A DNA stretch of 26,078 nt from Alphaproteobacteria bacterium UBA3650 (GTDB taxonomy: Bacteria; Pseudomonadota; Alphaproteobacteria; CAAHEQ01; UBA3637), in assembly GCA_002373815.1 (NCBI GenBank), contig DFKH01000125.1:1-26078 (forward strand). The letters run 5' to 3'. The notes beneath the pieces were generated by a model. It was given only the letters and a program-made list of their open reading frames with translations. It did no database searches and was not told the origin of the DNA. Position 1 is the stretch's first letter. Each line of letters begins with the position of its first letter. Below are positions 7,404-15,030 of this stretch, one piece after another. The position numbers were made by a program, and so were the translations under genes.

Positions 7404-8843
7404 TTATCCCACCGATCCTTCTAATTGAACACCTATCAGTTTTTGTGCTTCTATAGCAAATTCAAGTGGCAATTTTTGCATAATTTCATGGCAAAAACCA
7501 TTCACAATTAAACCAACCGCCTCCTCAGCAGATAACCCACGTTGCATGGCATAAAACAACTGTTCTTCGCTGATTTTACTGGTTGTCGCTTCATGCTCTA
7601 TTGTAGCTGTTTCATTGGCACATTTCATCACGGGTATCGTATGCGCCCCACATTTATCACCAATCAGCAAGCTATCACATTTACTAACATTTTTTGCATT
7701 CGTTGCATTTGCCCCCATTTGAACTAACCCTCGATAGGTATTCGAACTAAAACCCGCCGAAATGCCCTTTGAAATAATCGTGGAAGTTGTATTTTTTCCC
7801 AAGTGAATCATCTTAGTGCCTGTGTCAGCTTGCTGATAATTATTCGTGAGTGCGACAGAATAAAATTCACCCATTGCATTATCGCCTTTTAGAATACAAC
7901 TTGGGTATTTCCAAGTAATTGCCGATCCTGTTTCGACTTGTGTCCAAGATAGCTTTGCATCATTCATCACAAGTCCACGTTTCGTCACCAAATTATACAC
8001 GCCACCCTTGCCATTTTTGTCACCAGGATACCAGTTCTGGACAGTGGAATATTTCACATTAGCTCTGTCTTTCACAATGATTTCCACAATGGCAGCATGC
8101 AGTTGATTTTCATCACGTTGTGGGGCTGTACACCCCTCCAAATAACTGACGGAAGATTCTTCATCTGCAATAATCAAAGTCCGCTCAAACTGTCCGGCCT
8201 GACGTGCATTAATACGAAAATAGCTAGACAATTCCATCGGGCATTGCACGCCCTTTGGAATATAGACAAACGAACCATCCGAAAACACAGCACTATTTAA
8301 GCACGCAAAAAAGTTATCCGTATATGGCACCACAGACCCAAGATATTCTTTGACCAATTCTGGGTATTCATGCACCGCCTCGTTAAACGAGCAAAATAAA
8401 ATTCCACGTTTTTTCAATTCTTCTTTATAAGTTGTTCCAATAGATGTACTATCAAAAATAGCATCCACTGCCACACCAGATAACGCTTTTTGTTCTTTTA
8501 ACGGAATTCCTAATTTTTCATAAGTTTTTAAAACTTCTGGATCCACCTCATCCAAAGACTTTGGCGCTTTCTTATGGGGGGCACTATAATAATAAATATC
8601 CTGATAATCTATTGGGTCATAAGTCCCATGGAACCAGTGAGGTTCAGTCATCGTCTGCCAATGGCGAAAAGATTTTAAGCGAAAATCCAACAACCATTCA
8701 GGTTCATCTTTTTTGTGTGAAATATATCGGATAACATTTTCATTTAAACCTTTGGGGGCATATTCTGTTTCTACAACAGTTTCAAACCCCTCTTTGTAGG
8801 GGCTATTTACAACATTCAATAAATCTGATTGTTCTTTTTTCAT
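7404..8843 (-). CDS. sufB: Fe-S assembly scaffold SufB
   Basis: A 479-aa cytoplasmic scaffold subunit on which new Fe-S clusters form. Typical SufB segments are seen: VPYTDNFFACLNSAVFSDGS, PKGVQCPMELSSYFRIN, SVSYLEGCTAP, and near the end GDKCGAHTIP with EATTSKISEEQLFY, which includes the conserved cysteine region. It is full length and is the first gene of the sufBCDST cluster. There is no Shine-Dalgarno sequence; a TATTAT box lies only five bases before the ATG, so the message is probably leaderless or nearly so. No IscR/SufR-type regulator gene lies next to it. Confidence 0.97.
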   Translation of the reverse strand: MKKEQSDLLNVVNSPYKEGFETVVETEYAPKGLNENVIRYISHKKDEPEWLLDFRLKSFRHWQTMTEPHWFHGTYDPIDYQDIYYYSAPHKKAPKSLDEVDPEVLKTYEKLGIPLKEQKALSGVAVDAIFDSTSIGTTYKEELKKRGILFCSFNEAVHEYPELVKEYLGSVVPYTDNFFACLNSAVFSDGSFVYIPKGVQCPMELSSYFRINARQAGQFERTLIIADEESSVSYLEGCTAPQRDENQLHAAIVEIIVKDRANVKYSTVQNWYPGDKNGKGGVYNLVTKRGLVMNDAKLSWTQVETGSAITWKYPSCILKGDNAMGEFYSVALTNNYQQADTGTKMIHLGKNTTSTIISKGISAGFSSNTYRGLVQMGANATNAKNVSKCDSLLIGDKCGAHTIPVMKCANETATIEHEATTSKISEEQLFYAMQRGLSAEEAVGLIVNGFCHEIMQKLPLEFAIEAQKLIGVQLEGSVG

Positions 8844-8848
8844 ACTTT

Positions 8849-8879
8849 ATAATATGCCAAATTTTACAAAAAAAGTCAA
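8849..8879 (-). promoter_or_regulatory. Probable suf operon promoter
   Basis: TTGACT (8874-8879, minus strand) is followed by CATATT at 17 bases (8851-8856) or TATTAT at 19 bases (8849-8854). Either puts the transcription start at or within about two bases of the sufB start codon. Confidence 0.55.
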
Positions 8880-8942
8880 GCAAAAGCATTTTTTACTTGA
8901 AACTATTTAAAAAAAAAGCTACCCTTAATATAAAAGGGGTTT

Positions 8943-9938
8943 ATGACTATGTTTTCAATTATTAATTTTTCTTTGATATTTATATTGATTGTTATATCTG
9001 TCTTTTTTATATTGACTACTTTTTACTTGGCTTACAAGCAAAACCAACTGAGATTAAAGCTCAATAAGGTTTTAGAGGATCGTGCTAAAGTCATTGAAGA
9101 AGCTGATCACTATGCGGCCCTTGCCAAGAATCCTTTAGGTCCCCTTTTTTCTCAAAACTCTGAGCCGTTGATTTTGTCTTTTGATACAAAAGGGAAAATT
9201 ATTGATGTCAATCATCATTTATTAAAAAAATTTGGTTATACTAAGCAACAACTTATTGGGAAAAATGTGATTGGAACAATTTTACAAAAACCGAACAAAG
9301 AAACAGACAGTATGATTTATCGCCTTTTTAAAAGTCCAACCTTGTTTATTGATGCAGAAACACCTGCTCAAACAAAATCTGGTCAAATACTTTGGGTATC
9401 GTGGACAAATAAGGTCGTTTACAATACCAAAGGAAAAGCCGTCTCAGCTGATGCCGTTGGTTTTGATGTGACGAAACGCAAAAATATGGAAGCAGAATTA
9501 CAATATTTATCTTCCATAGATCCGCAAACAGGCGTTATGAATCGTCATGCTTTATTGGAGACGGGTGCAACGGAGTTGAAGCGAGCAAAGCGTTACAAAC
9601 GCGCCTTATCTGTGGTTGTTTTTAAGCTGATTAGTGAAGAAGAATCTTTGAGTGATAGCCAATTAAAAGCTGCCACACAATTGGCTCGTCAAGTCGCTCG
9701 TTCTGTGGACTATCTTGGGCGCATTGGCGATATAGAATTTGCTTTTGTTTTGCCTGAAACAGATTTAGAGAATGTTCCTTTTTTGATGCAACGTTTAAAA
9801 CAACACTTTGACGTATATAACGACAAAACAAAAGAGAAAATATCCTTGACCTATGCTGCTGCCACTTTCAAAAAACAGACAGATACCATTGATGGTTTAC
9901 TCAGCCAAGCATGGCGTAAGGTTGAGTCTAAAAAATAA
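8943..9938 (+). CDS. Membrane-anchored PAS protein with a degenerate GGDEF domain
   Basis: A 331-aa signalling protein. One membrane segment (about residues 5-30) is followed by a short helical linker, a PAS domain (about 70-180; ILSFDTKGKIIDVNHHLLKKFGY) and a GGDEF-type domain (about 190-325; IDPQTGVMNRHALL). Active diguanylate cyclases carry RxGGDEF. Here the site reads RIGDIEF (260-266), losing the second glycine and the metal-binding aspartate, so c-di-GMP synthesis is unlikely; a binding or scaffolding role is an inference. The ATG at 8949 is better spaced from the AAAAGGGG site (8932-8939) and may be the true start. The galactose mutarotase-like gene follows after ten bases, so the two probably share a transcript. 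Confidence 0.82.
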   Translation: MTMFSIINFSLIFILIVISVFFILTTFYLAYKQNQLRLKLNKVLEDRAKVIEEADHYAALAKNPLGPLFSQNSEPLILSFDTKGKIIDVNHHLLKKFGYTKQQLIGKNVIGTILQKPNKETDSMIYRLFKSPTLFIDAETPAQTKSGQILWVSWTNKVVYNTKGKAVSADAVGFDVTKRKNMEAELQYLSSIDPQTGVMNRHALLETGATELKRAKRYKRALSVVVFKLISEEESLSDSQLKAATQLARQVARSVDYLGRIGDIEFAFVLPETDLENVPFLMQRLKQHFDVYNDKTKEKISLTYAAATFKKQTDTIDGLLSQAWRKVESKK

Positions 9939-9948
9939 CGAGGACAAA

Positions 9949-10815
9949 ATGATTATTTTGAAAAATAAAAATCTTGAAATCAAAATCAATTCAGATTTAG
10001 GTGCTGCTTTGCATTATTTTCGTTTTAATGGAAAGGATGTTTTACGACCTGCTCTTGATAATGTCAACTCTCCTATTCAACAATCTTTATTTTTAATGTT
10101 ACCTTATTGTAGCTATATCAAGGATGGGCATTTTAATTATTTTGGAATTAGTCGTCATGTGCCACAAACTGCCCCCGAATTTCCTTTTCCTATTCATGGG
10201 GATGTATGGCTTAAGAAATGGACATTAGAAAAACAAACAGATACTTCAGCAACCCTTTCCTATATTCATAAAAAAGAAAATGGTTTTCCCTTTAATTATA
10301 CTGCAAAAGTTTGTTACGAATTAGAACAAAATCAATTAAAAATCACGCTTTCTATTTATAATCCATCTGATCTTCCAATGCCCTGTGGAATGGGTGTTCA
10401 TCCTTATTTTCTATATCCTCAAAATGCGAAACTTTTCTTTACCTCTTCGCACATCTGGCACCACAAAAATGATCCGATATTTGATCGCCCTTATCCGACA
10501 CCAAGTCAATGGAATTTTGAAAAAGGCGCTGTCATTTCAGAAGATTTTGATACTGCTTTTGGAGGATGGAATGGCATCGCAACAATCTCCTATCCAAATC
10601 AGAATTTGAAGATTGATATTTCTGCCCAAGATATTTTTCACCATCTTATTTTATATGCGCCAAAGAATGGAAATTATTTTTGTTTGGAACCTGTCAGCAA
10701 TACACCAGACGCCTTTAATCTGGCTGCCTATGGTGTTATTGGTACAGGCATTCAAAGTGTCGGGGCTAAACAAACCTTATTAAAGGCAATCACATTTACT
10801 TGCTCGTGTCTATAA
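9949..10815 (+). CDS. Aldose 1-epimerase (galactose mutarotase) family protein
   Basis: A 288-aa cytoplasmic beta-sandwich protein of the GalM superfamily, which interconverts alpha and beta anomers of sugars. The expected residues are present: H83 in PIHGD, H151 in GMGVHPYF and the base E247 in LEPVSNTPDAF. The frame is open upstream to 9853 inside the previous gene, but the ATG at 9949 follows a GAGGA site and matches the family N-terminus. The true substrate is not evident; related proteins act on hexose phosphates or unknown sugars. Function is sure at family level only. Confidence 0.88.
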   Translation: MIILKNKNLEIKINSDLGAALHYFRFNGKDVLRPALDNVNSPIQQSLFLMLPYCSYIKDGHFNYFGISRHVPQTAPEFPFPIHGDVWLKKWTLEKQTDTSATLSYIHKKENGFPFNYTAKVCYELEQNQLKITLSIYNPSDLPMPCGMGVHPYFLYPQNAKLFFTSSHIWHHKNDPIFDRPYPTPSQWNFEKGAVISEDFDTAFGGWNGIATISYPNQNLKIDISAQDIFHHLILYAPKNGNYFCLEPVSNTPDAFNLAAYGVIGTGIQSVGAKQTLLKAITFTCSCL

Positions 10816-10822
10816 AAAAGAC

Positions 10823-10851
10823 TTGCATTTCGTTTCATGATTTTGTATAAT
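10823..10851 (+). promoter_or_regulatory. Promoter of tRNA-Glu
   Basis: TTGCAT (10823-10828), 17 bases, then TATAAT (10846-10851). The tRNA begins nine bases later. Confidence 0.8.
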
Positions 10852-10860
10852 GCATTTAAT

Positions 10861-10935
10861 GACCCTATCATCTAACGGTTAGGATACGGCCCTCTCAAGG
10901 CCGGTACACGGGTTCAAATCCCGTTAGGGTCGCCA
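10861..10935 (+). tRNA. tRNA-Glu, anticodon CTC
   Basis: A complete 75-nt cloverleaf. The acceptor GACCCTA pairs with TAGGGTC, the anticodon stem CGGCC/GGCCG encloses CTCTCAA (anticodon CTC, reading GAG), and the T stem is ACGGG/CCCGT. G73 and an encoded CCA follow. As only GAG is read by C34, a TTC isoacceptor must be encoded elsewhere. Confidence 0.96.
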
Positions 10936-10944
10936 ATTATAAAA

Positions 10945-10968
10945 GCCCCGTTTTAATGGGGTCTTTTT
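10945..10968 (+). terminator. Terminator of tRNA-Glu
   Basis: Stem CCCCG/TGGGG (946-950 with 957-961 of the 10 kb block) plus a G-T pair, six-base loop, then CTTTTT. It begins ten bases after the CCA end. Confidence 0.75.
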
Positions 10969-10983
10969 AATTAGGGAATTTTT

Positions 10984-11053
10984 GTTAGGAAATGAACACG
11001 TCGGGTTCGGTCAAAGGCAACACCGTTAGGCGGTAAATCCCGTTAGGGTGCCA
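10984..11053 (+). pseudogene. Decayed tandem copy of tRNA-Glu
   Basis: AAATCCCGTTAGGGT plus GCCA (11035-11053) repeats the 3' end of the upstream tRNA with a single base missing. Before it, GTTAGGA (10984-10990) and ACACG...GGGTTC (10996-11008) match the D-arm and T-arm, but the anticodon arm is gone and about 26 extra bases interrupt the T-loop. It cannot fold as a tRNA. Like the intact gene it is followed by a hairpin and T-run, so the whole tRNA-terminator unit seems to have been duplicated and then lost. Confidence 0.55.
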
Positions 11054-11065
11054 TTAAATACAAAT

Positions 11066-11089
11066 GTCCATCAATGGGCGTTTTTCTTT
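11066..11089 (+). terminator. Terminator-like hairpin after the tRNA remnant
   Basis: GTCCA/TGGGC with a TCAA loop (11066-11079), followed by GTTTTTCTTTT. It overlaps the last codons of the convergent 151-codon gene. Confidence 0.55.
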
Positions 11090-11526
11090 TGGAAAGCAAC
11101 TAATGAAACTGTTATTGTCTTTTTATTTTCAAGCATATGTTTGTTATGAATCTGCTTTACAAAGGTCTCAATATAAGGCTTCAACTGATCTGGACCATGT
11201 TGAGTATATTCCGAAGGGTTATATTTTATCGGAAATCCTTTATTCATGAGCGAAACGCCAATATCTACCATTTTTAAATGTAGCCTTTGAGTTGGTAATA
11301 AATTTTGTCCTTCTTTTGAATACAAATATGCATCATCAAATAATTCTCTATCCAACCAATAGCTGCTTTTTAAAAACACATCCAGCACAAAATCAGCCAC
11401 AGATCCTTGTTCATATTGGAAACAAGGTTGTTGTATAATCTCGTGAATTTTCTCATACCGAGGAAGAGCATTACCTTGTTCTTGCAAAAGATCTAAAATT
11501 TGAAAATATTCTTGTTTCATTTTCAT
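11071..11526 (-). CDS. Hypothetical protein, 151 aa
   Basis: Not recognised. The product (151 aa, or 149 from the ATG at 11520, which is better spaced from the AAAGGA site) is hydrophilic and mostly helical, with no signal peptide, membrane segment or familiar motif. Aromatic and acidic residues are common in the middle (SSYWLDRELFDDAYLYSKEG). It is a single-gene unit with its own promoter (TATAAT at 11542-11547) and runs convergently into the tRNA-Glu region. Composition resembles its neighbours, so recent transfer is not suggested. That it is a real gene is supported by its length, ribosome site and promoter. Confidence 0.65.
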   Translation of the reverse strand: MKMKQEYFQILDLLQEQGNALPRYEKIHEIIQQPCFQYEQGSVADFVLDVFLKSSYWLDRELFDDAYLYSKEGQNLLPTQRLHLKMVDIGVSLMNKGFPIKYNPSEYTQHGPDQLKPYIETFVKQIHNKHMLENKKTITVSLVAFQKKNAH

Positions 11527-11541
11527 CCTTTGTTATCTTGA

Positions 11542-11570
11542 ATTATACGATAAATCATATAAAGATACAA
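11542..11570 (-). promoter_or_regulatory. Probable promoter of the 151-aa protein gene
   Basis: Perfect TATAAT (11542-11547, minus strand), with a weak -35 box TTGTAT (11565-11570) 17 bases upstream. Confidence 0.5.
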
Positions 11571-11638
11571 CACATAGTTTGAAAATTGCATACAAAGTTC
11601 ACCATTACATAAAAAAACTCTTATGTGCATTTTTTTAC

Positions 11639-11666
11639 TTGATTTTTGATTAAAAAAAGCTAAAAT
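11639..11666 (+). promoter_or_regulatory. Probable promoter of the pyrG leader
   Basis: TTGATT (11639-11644), 16 bases, then TAAAAT (11661-11666). The start would be near 11673, leaving a leader of about 165 nt before pyrG. The stretch 11571-11638 between this and the divergent gene shows nothing else. Confidence 0.5.
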
Positions 11667-11695
11667 CGTTAAATGTAAGTGTAAGGGAAAGAAAG

Positions 11696-11842
11696 ATGCA
11701 ATTGAAATACATAGCTTGGATGGTAAGCTACCCTTTAAATAAGGGGCATAATTTCTTCCTCACAAAAAAATTTTTAACAACAACGATGAACCCTCTGAAA
11801 AACAAGAGGGTTTTTCTTTTTTATGAAATGAGGGTGTCATGA
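11696..11842 (+). CDS. Possible 48-codon leader ORF upstream of pyrG
   Basis: An ATG (11696) with AAGGG eight bases upstream opens a 48-codon frame that passes straight through the pyrG-leader terminator and stops at a TGA overlapping the pyrG ATG by four bases (ATGA). The peptide (MQLKYIAWMVSYPLNKGHNF...) resembles nothing known to me. The overlap allows translational coupling, and a translating ribosome would unfold the terminator hairpin. It may equally be a chance frame; a non-coding leader is the main alternative. Confidence 0.25.
   Translation: MQLKYIAWMVSYPLNKGHNFFLTKKFLTTTMNPLKNKRVFLFYEMRVS
11789..11822 (+). terminator. Intrinsic terminator inside the pyrG leader (possible attenuator)
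   Basis: A perfect 8-bp stem AACCCTCT/AGAGGGTT (11789-11796 with 11805-11812) with an eight-base loop, followed by TTTTTCTTTTTT. It ends 17 bases before the pyrG start. No gene upstream on this strand needs it except the leader itself. Confidence 0.8.
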
Positions 11843-13488
11843 CAAAATACATATTTATTTTAGGTGGTGTCGTTTCTTCTTTAGGTAAAGGAATTGCGTC
11901 GGCTTCAACTGGAGCTTTATTAAAAGCACGAGGATATTCTGTACGGATGCGAAAAATGGATCCTTACTTAAATGTTGATCCTGGGACTATGTCACCCTAT
12001 CAACATGGAGAAGTCTTTGTGACAGAAGATGGTGCAGAAACTGATTTGGATTTAGGACATTACGAACGTTTTACGGATGTTAACTGCCATAAAACTGATA
12101 GTATTTCAGGTGGTAAAATTTATTATAACGTTTTGCAAAAGGAACGGCGTGGTGATTATTTAGGGGCTACAGTACAAGCTATTCCACATGTCACAAATGA
12201 AATCAAAGAGTTTTTAAAATCCGATTTACATGGTGAAGATTTTGTTTTATATGAAGTTGGGGGCACTGTCGGAGATATTGAAGGAACTTTGTTTTTAGAG
12301 GCCGTTCGCCAATTTGCCAATGATGTTGGTCGGCAAAATGTCTGTTTTCTCTTTTTAACATTATTACCTTACATTGATACAGCCGGAGAATTAAAAACAA
12401 AACCGACACAGCATGCGGTAAAAACATTGATGGAAGCAGGTATTCAAGCTGATATTTTGTTATGTCGCAGCAAAATGAATTTAGGGGCAGAAGAACGCAG
12501 AAAATTAGCATTATTCTGTAATGTTTCCCCTGAGGATGTTATCATTGCTTTGGATGCTGATAATATTTATCGTGTTCCCCTTGCCTACCATGAGCAAGGT
12601 TTAGACACACAAATTTTAAAACATTTCAATATGTTAGAGGAAGCGCCTGTTCCAGATTTAACCGAGTGGAACAAAATTGTTCATACATGTTCTCATTATG
12701 AAAAAGAAGTCAAAATTGCTGTCGTTGGTAAATATTGTGGCTTATTGGAAGCATATAAATCACTTAATGAAGCTTTAACTCATGCGGGAATTGCTAATAA
12801 TGCAAAAGTAAAAATTACATGGTTAGAATCTGAACAATTCGAAAATATGACACAAGAACAAGTCAACGAAGCATTGAAGACTTATTCTGGTATTTTGATT
12901 CCTGGTGGATTTGGTGTTCGAGGCATTGCAGGAAAAATCAAAGCCATTCGTTATGCGCGAGAACATTTTGTTCCGTTTTTTGGTATTTGTTTGGGAATGC
13001 AAATGGCCGTTGTTGAGGCTTGTCAATCTTTACTAGGTATAGAAAATGCAAGTTCTACGGAATTTGGAGGGAATTGCACACCAGTTATTTCCAAAATGAA
13101 AGTTTGGGAGCAAGATGGCAAAAAACAAATTCGAACAGACAATAGTGATTTGGGAGGAACTATGCGTCTGGGGGCTTACCCATGTGTACTGCAAGAAGGA
13201 TCTTTAGCCAGCAAAATATATAACAACGCCCATGAAATCAGAGAGCGCCATCGTCATCGCTACGAAATGGATATTGCCTATGAAGCTCGCCTAAAAGAAA
13301 AAGGCATGAATATTTCTGGTAAGTCTCCAGATGGTTTGTTGCCCGAAATTATTGAAATTCCAAATCATCCATTTTTTATTGGCGTTCAATTTCATCCTGA
13401 ATTTACTTCTAGACCAAATCGTGCAAATCCAATTTTTAAGGCGTTCATAGAGGCCGCTTTAAAATATGATATTCAAGGAAAGGTCTGA
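11839..13488 (+). CDS. pyrG: CTP synthase
   Basis: A 549-aa cytoplasmic enzyme that makes CTP from UTP, ATP and glutamine, the last step of pyrimidine nucleotide synthesis. The N-terminal synthetase domain begins with GGVVSSLGKGIASAS (P-loop) and includes MDPYLNVDPGTMSPYQHGEV. The C-terminal class I glutamine amidotransferase domain carries the nucleophile C384 in GICLGMQ and the FHPEF histidine-glutamate pair. Length is normal. The ribosome site is GAGGG (11830-11834), rather close to the ATG. Control by premature termination in the leader is likely from the terminator upstream; in Bacillus, pyrG is attenuated by CTP level, but the same trigger cannot be shown here. Confidence 0.98.
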   Translation: MTKYIFILGGVVSSLGKGIASASTGALLKARGYSVRMRKMDPYLNVDPGTMSPYQHGEVFVTEDGAETDLDLGHYERFTDVNCHKTDSISGGKIYYNVLQKERRGDYLGATVQAIPHVTNEIKEFLKSDLHGEDFVLYEVGGTVGDIEGTLFLEAVRQFANDVGRQNVCFLFLTLLPYIDTAGELKTKPTQHAVKTLMEAGIQADILLCRSKMNLGAEERRKLALFCNVSPEDVIIALDADNIYRVPLAYHEQGLDTQILKHFNMLEEAPVPDLTEWNKIVHTCSHYEKEVKIAVVGKYCGLLEAYKSLNEALTHAGIANNAKVKITWLESEQFENMTQEQVNEALKTYSGILIPGGFGVRGIAGKIKAIRYAREHFVPFFGICLGMQMAVVEACQSLLGIENASSTEFGGNCTPVISKMKVWEQDGKKQIRTDNSDLGGTMRLGAYPCVLQEGSLASKIYNNAHEIRERHRHRYEMDIAYEARLKEKGMNISGKSPDGLLPEIIEIPNHPFFIGVQFHPEFTSRPNRANPIFKAFIEAALKYDIQGKV

Positions 13489-13545
13489 ATCACAAAAACG
13501 GAGAAAATATTTCCTTAAATAAGGCTATACAGATTATATTGACAG

Positions 13546-14094
13546 TTAAAAATGAAGCAAAGTTTGTGCCACTCCAACAGCGGCAGCAAAAGCTATGAAC
13601 ACAATTGGGTGACATTTAAATTTGAATGTCAAGATTGTATAAAATAAAAATAATCCTAATGAAATCATCGCTGTATCCGAAGTGGCGCTATGTTCAAAAA
13701 TAAGCCGAATGAGACGTAATACAAAACCAAAAATCATCATTGCTACAGCAGGACGTAATCCTTTAAAAATAGCCTCAACTATTGGATGTTGTCGGAAACG
13801 CATCAAGAAATGACACAAAGCAACAATCACCAACAGCATGGGGGTCACCAAGCCTGCGGTTGCTAATACACCACCGAGCACACCGGCTGTTTGTATCCCC
13901 GTAAAAGTAGCCATATTGATACCCAATGGGCCAGGCGTTGATTCAGAAATTGCAATCATTTTGACTAAGTCTGTTGTGGTAAACCAACCAGTTTCTTCGG
14001 ATAATTGAAACAAAAAAGGAACAGTTGCCAATCCTCCCCCAACAGCAAACAATCCTATTTTAAAAAAAGCAAAAAACAATTCCAAATAAATCAT
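13546..14094 (-). CDS. Chromate transporter family protein, second half-size subunit
   Basis: A 182-aa CHR-family membrane protein with about five to six hydrophobic segments. The motifs are FFKIGLFAVGGGLATVPFL near the start and SESTPGPLGINMATFTG. In this family, full ChrA proteins have two homologous halves; short ones are encoded by gene pairs and are thought to form heterodimers in the inner membrane. Its ATG overlaps the stop of the first half by four bases. Some CHR pairs export chromate, but many members have no proven substrate. Confidence 0.88.
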   Translation of the reverse strand: MIYLELFFAFFKIGLFAVGGGLATVPFLFQLSEETGWFTTTDLVKMIAISESTPGPLGINMATFTGIQTAGVLGGVLATAGLVTPMLLVIVALCHFLMRFRQHPIVEAIFKGLRPAVAMMIFGFVLRLIRLIFEHSATSDTAMISLGLFLFYTILTFKFKCHPIVFIAFAAAVGVAQTLLHF

Positions 14095-14624
14095 CTTTTA
14101 TTCCTTATCAAATGCCATACTGCACTTACCAATCCGCAAATAATTAAAATAATTACTGGCGAAATATTCCAAAGAGCCATACCAAATGCCAAGAACATCA
14201 AAAAAACGCTTAGCCCATCTTGAGCACGCTCATGTACCATTCTTACAACAATAGGTAAAATCAATGCTGGCACCATCAGCTGAACACTTGAAAAAGCACT
14301 TTGAACGATTTCATTATCCCACAGCTTATTTAACCCCAAAGCCAATAATGTGATAATAATCAATGAGGGCGAAACAACGCCAATCATCGTACACACAGCC
14401 CCCCACCAGCCTTTTATTTTATATCCAATAAAGGTTGACACATTCACTGCAATAATGCCGGGTGTGATTTGAGAAAGTGCGTAGTAATCCAAGATTTCTT
14501 TTTCTTTTGCCCATTTATGCTGAAGCATTTCACGCTGAATGAGTGGCAACATGGCATATCCACCACCAAATGTAAACAAGCCTATTTTAAAAAAAGTTGC
14601 AAATAATTCCCAATAAATACTCAT
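14091..14624 (-). CDS. Chromate transporter family protein, first half-size subunit
   Basis: A 177-aa CHR-family membrane protein, partner of the gene that follows. Motifs are FFKIGLFTFGGGYAMLPLI and SQITPGIIAVNVSTFIG, then several hydrophobic segments. AAGGGG lies six bases before the ATG. The pair is transcribed from its own strong promoter and is not next to metal-resistance or sulfate genes, so a role in chromate resistance is only one possibility. Confidence 0.88.
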   Translation of the reverse strand: MSIYWELFATFFKIGLFTFGGGYAMLPLIQREMLQHKWAKEKEILDYYALSQITPGIIAVNVSTFIGYKIKGWWGAVCTMIGVVSPSLIIITLLALGLNKLWDNEIVQSAFSSVQLMVPALILPIVVRMVHERAQDGLSVFLMFLAFGMALWNISPVIILIICGLVSAVWHLIRNKR

Positions 14625-14644
14625 TTTTCCCCTTATTTTTTGCT

Positions 14645-14673
14645 AATATACAAAAATAGTTTTGGTCTGTCAA
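14645..14673 (-). promoter_or_regulatory. Promoter of the CHR transporter pair
   Basis: TTGACA (14668-14673), 17 bases, TATATT (14645-14650) on the minus strand. Confidence 0.8.
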
Positions 14674-14756
14674 GCAACTTTTCTTTTTACGATTATATGA
14701 GTTGACAAAAAAACAGAATCACCCCACTTAAAAACTGTCACAAAAAGGAGGAACAT

Positions 14757-15011
14757 ATGACCGAACAAACAACATTAACATCTGAAGAAAAAAAGAAACT
14801 AAAAGAAGAAATTCATGCAGCTTGGCCACACTTTCCTATCGATTTAAAGAAAGTGATTTTTGAAGCCAAAAAACATAAATTAAACATCATGTACATGATT
14901 GAAAATTGGGCAAAAGAAAATCACAACGAACTTTTAGCGGAACTGTTGAACAAAAAAATCACTTGTTCAGAAGAAAAGCTGAAAAAAATGGAAAAAGAAC
15001 TGAGCGAATAG
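14757..15011 (+). CDS. Small charged helical protein, 84 aa, unknown
   Basis: Not recognised. The product is rich in Lys and Glu, predicted almost wholly helical, with a coiled-coil-like tail (EEKLKKMEKELSE) and one cysteine; there is no signal peptide or membrane segment. The gene is credible: AAAGGAGG stands just before the ATG, a TTGACA box lies at 14702-14707 (the -10 box is weak), and the LuxR-type gene follows after 19 bases, probably in one transcript. That pairing hints at a regulatory or accessory role, but nothing more can be said. Confidence 0.7.
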   Translation: MTEQTTLTSEEKKKLKEEIHAAWPHFPIDLKKVIFEAKKHKLNIMYMIENWAKENHNELLAELLNKKITCSEEKLKKMEKELSE

Positions 15012-15030
15012 TGTTGCAGGAGAAAAGGCA

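Noticed and set aside
11728..11750. GGGGC run (11743-11747) as a Bacillus-type pyrG start for reiterative G addition
   Set aside because: No -10 and -35 boxes stand at the right distance; the credible promoter lies about 75 bases upstream.
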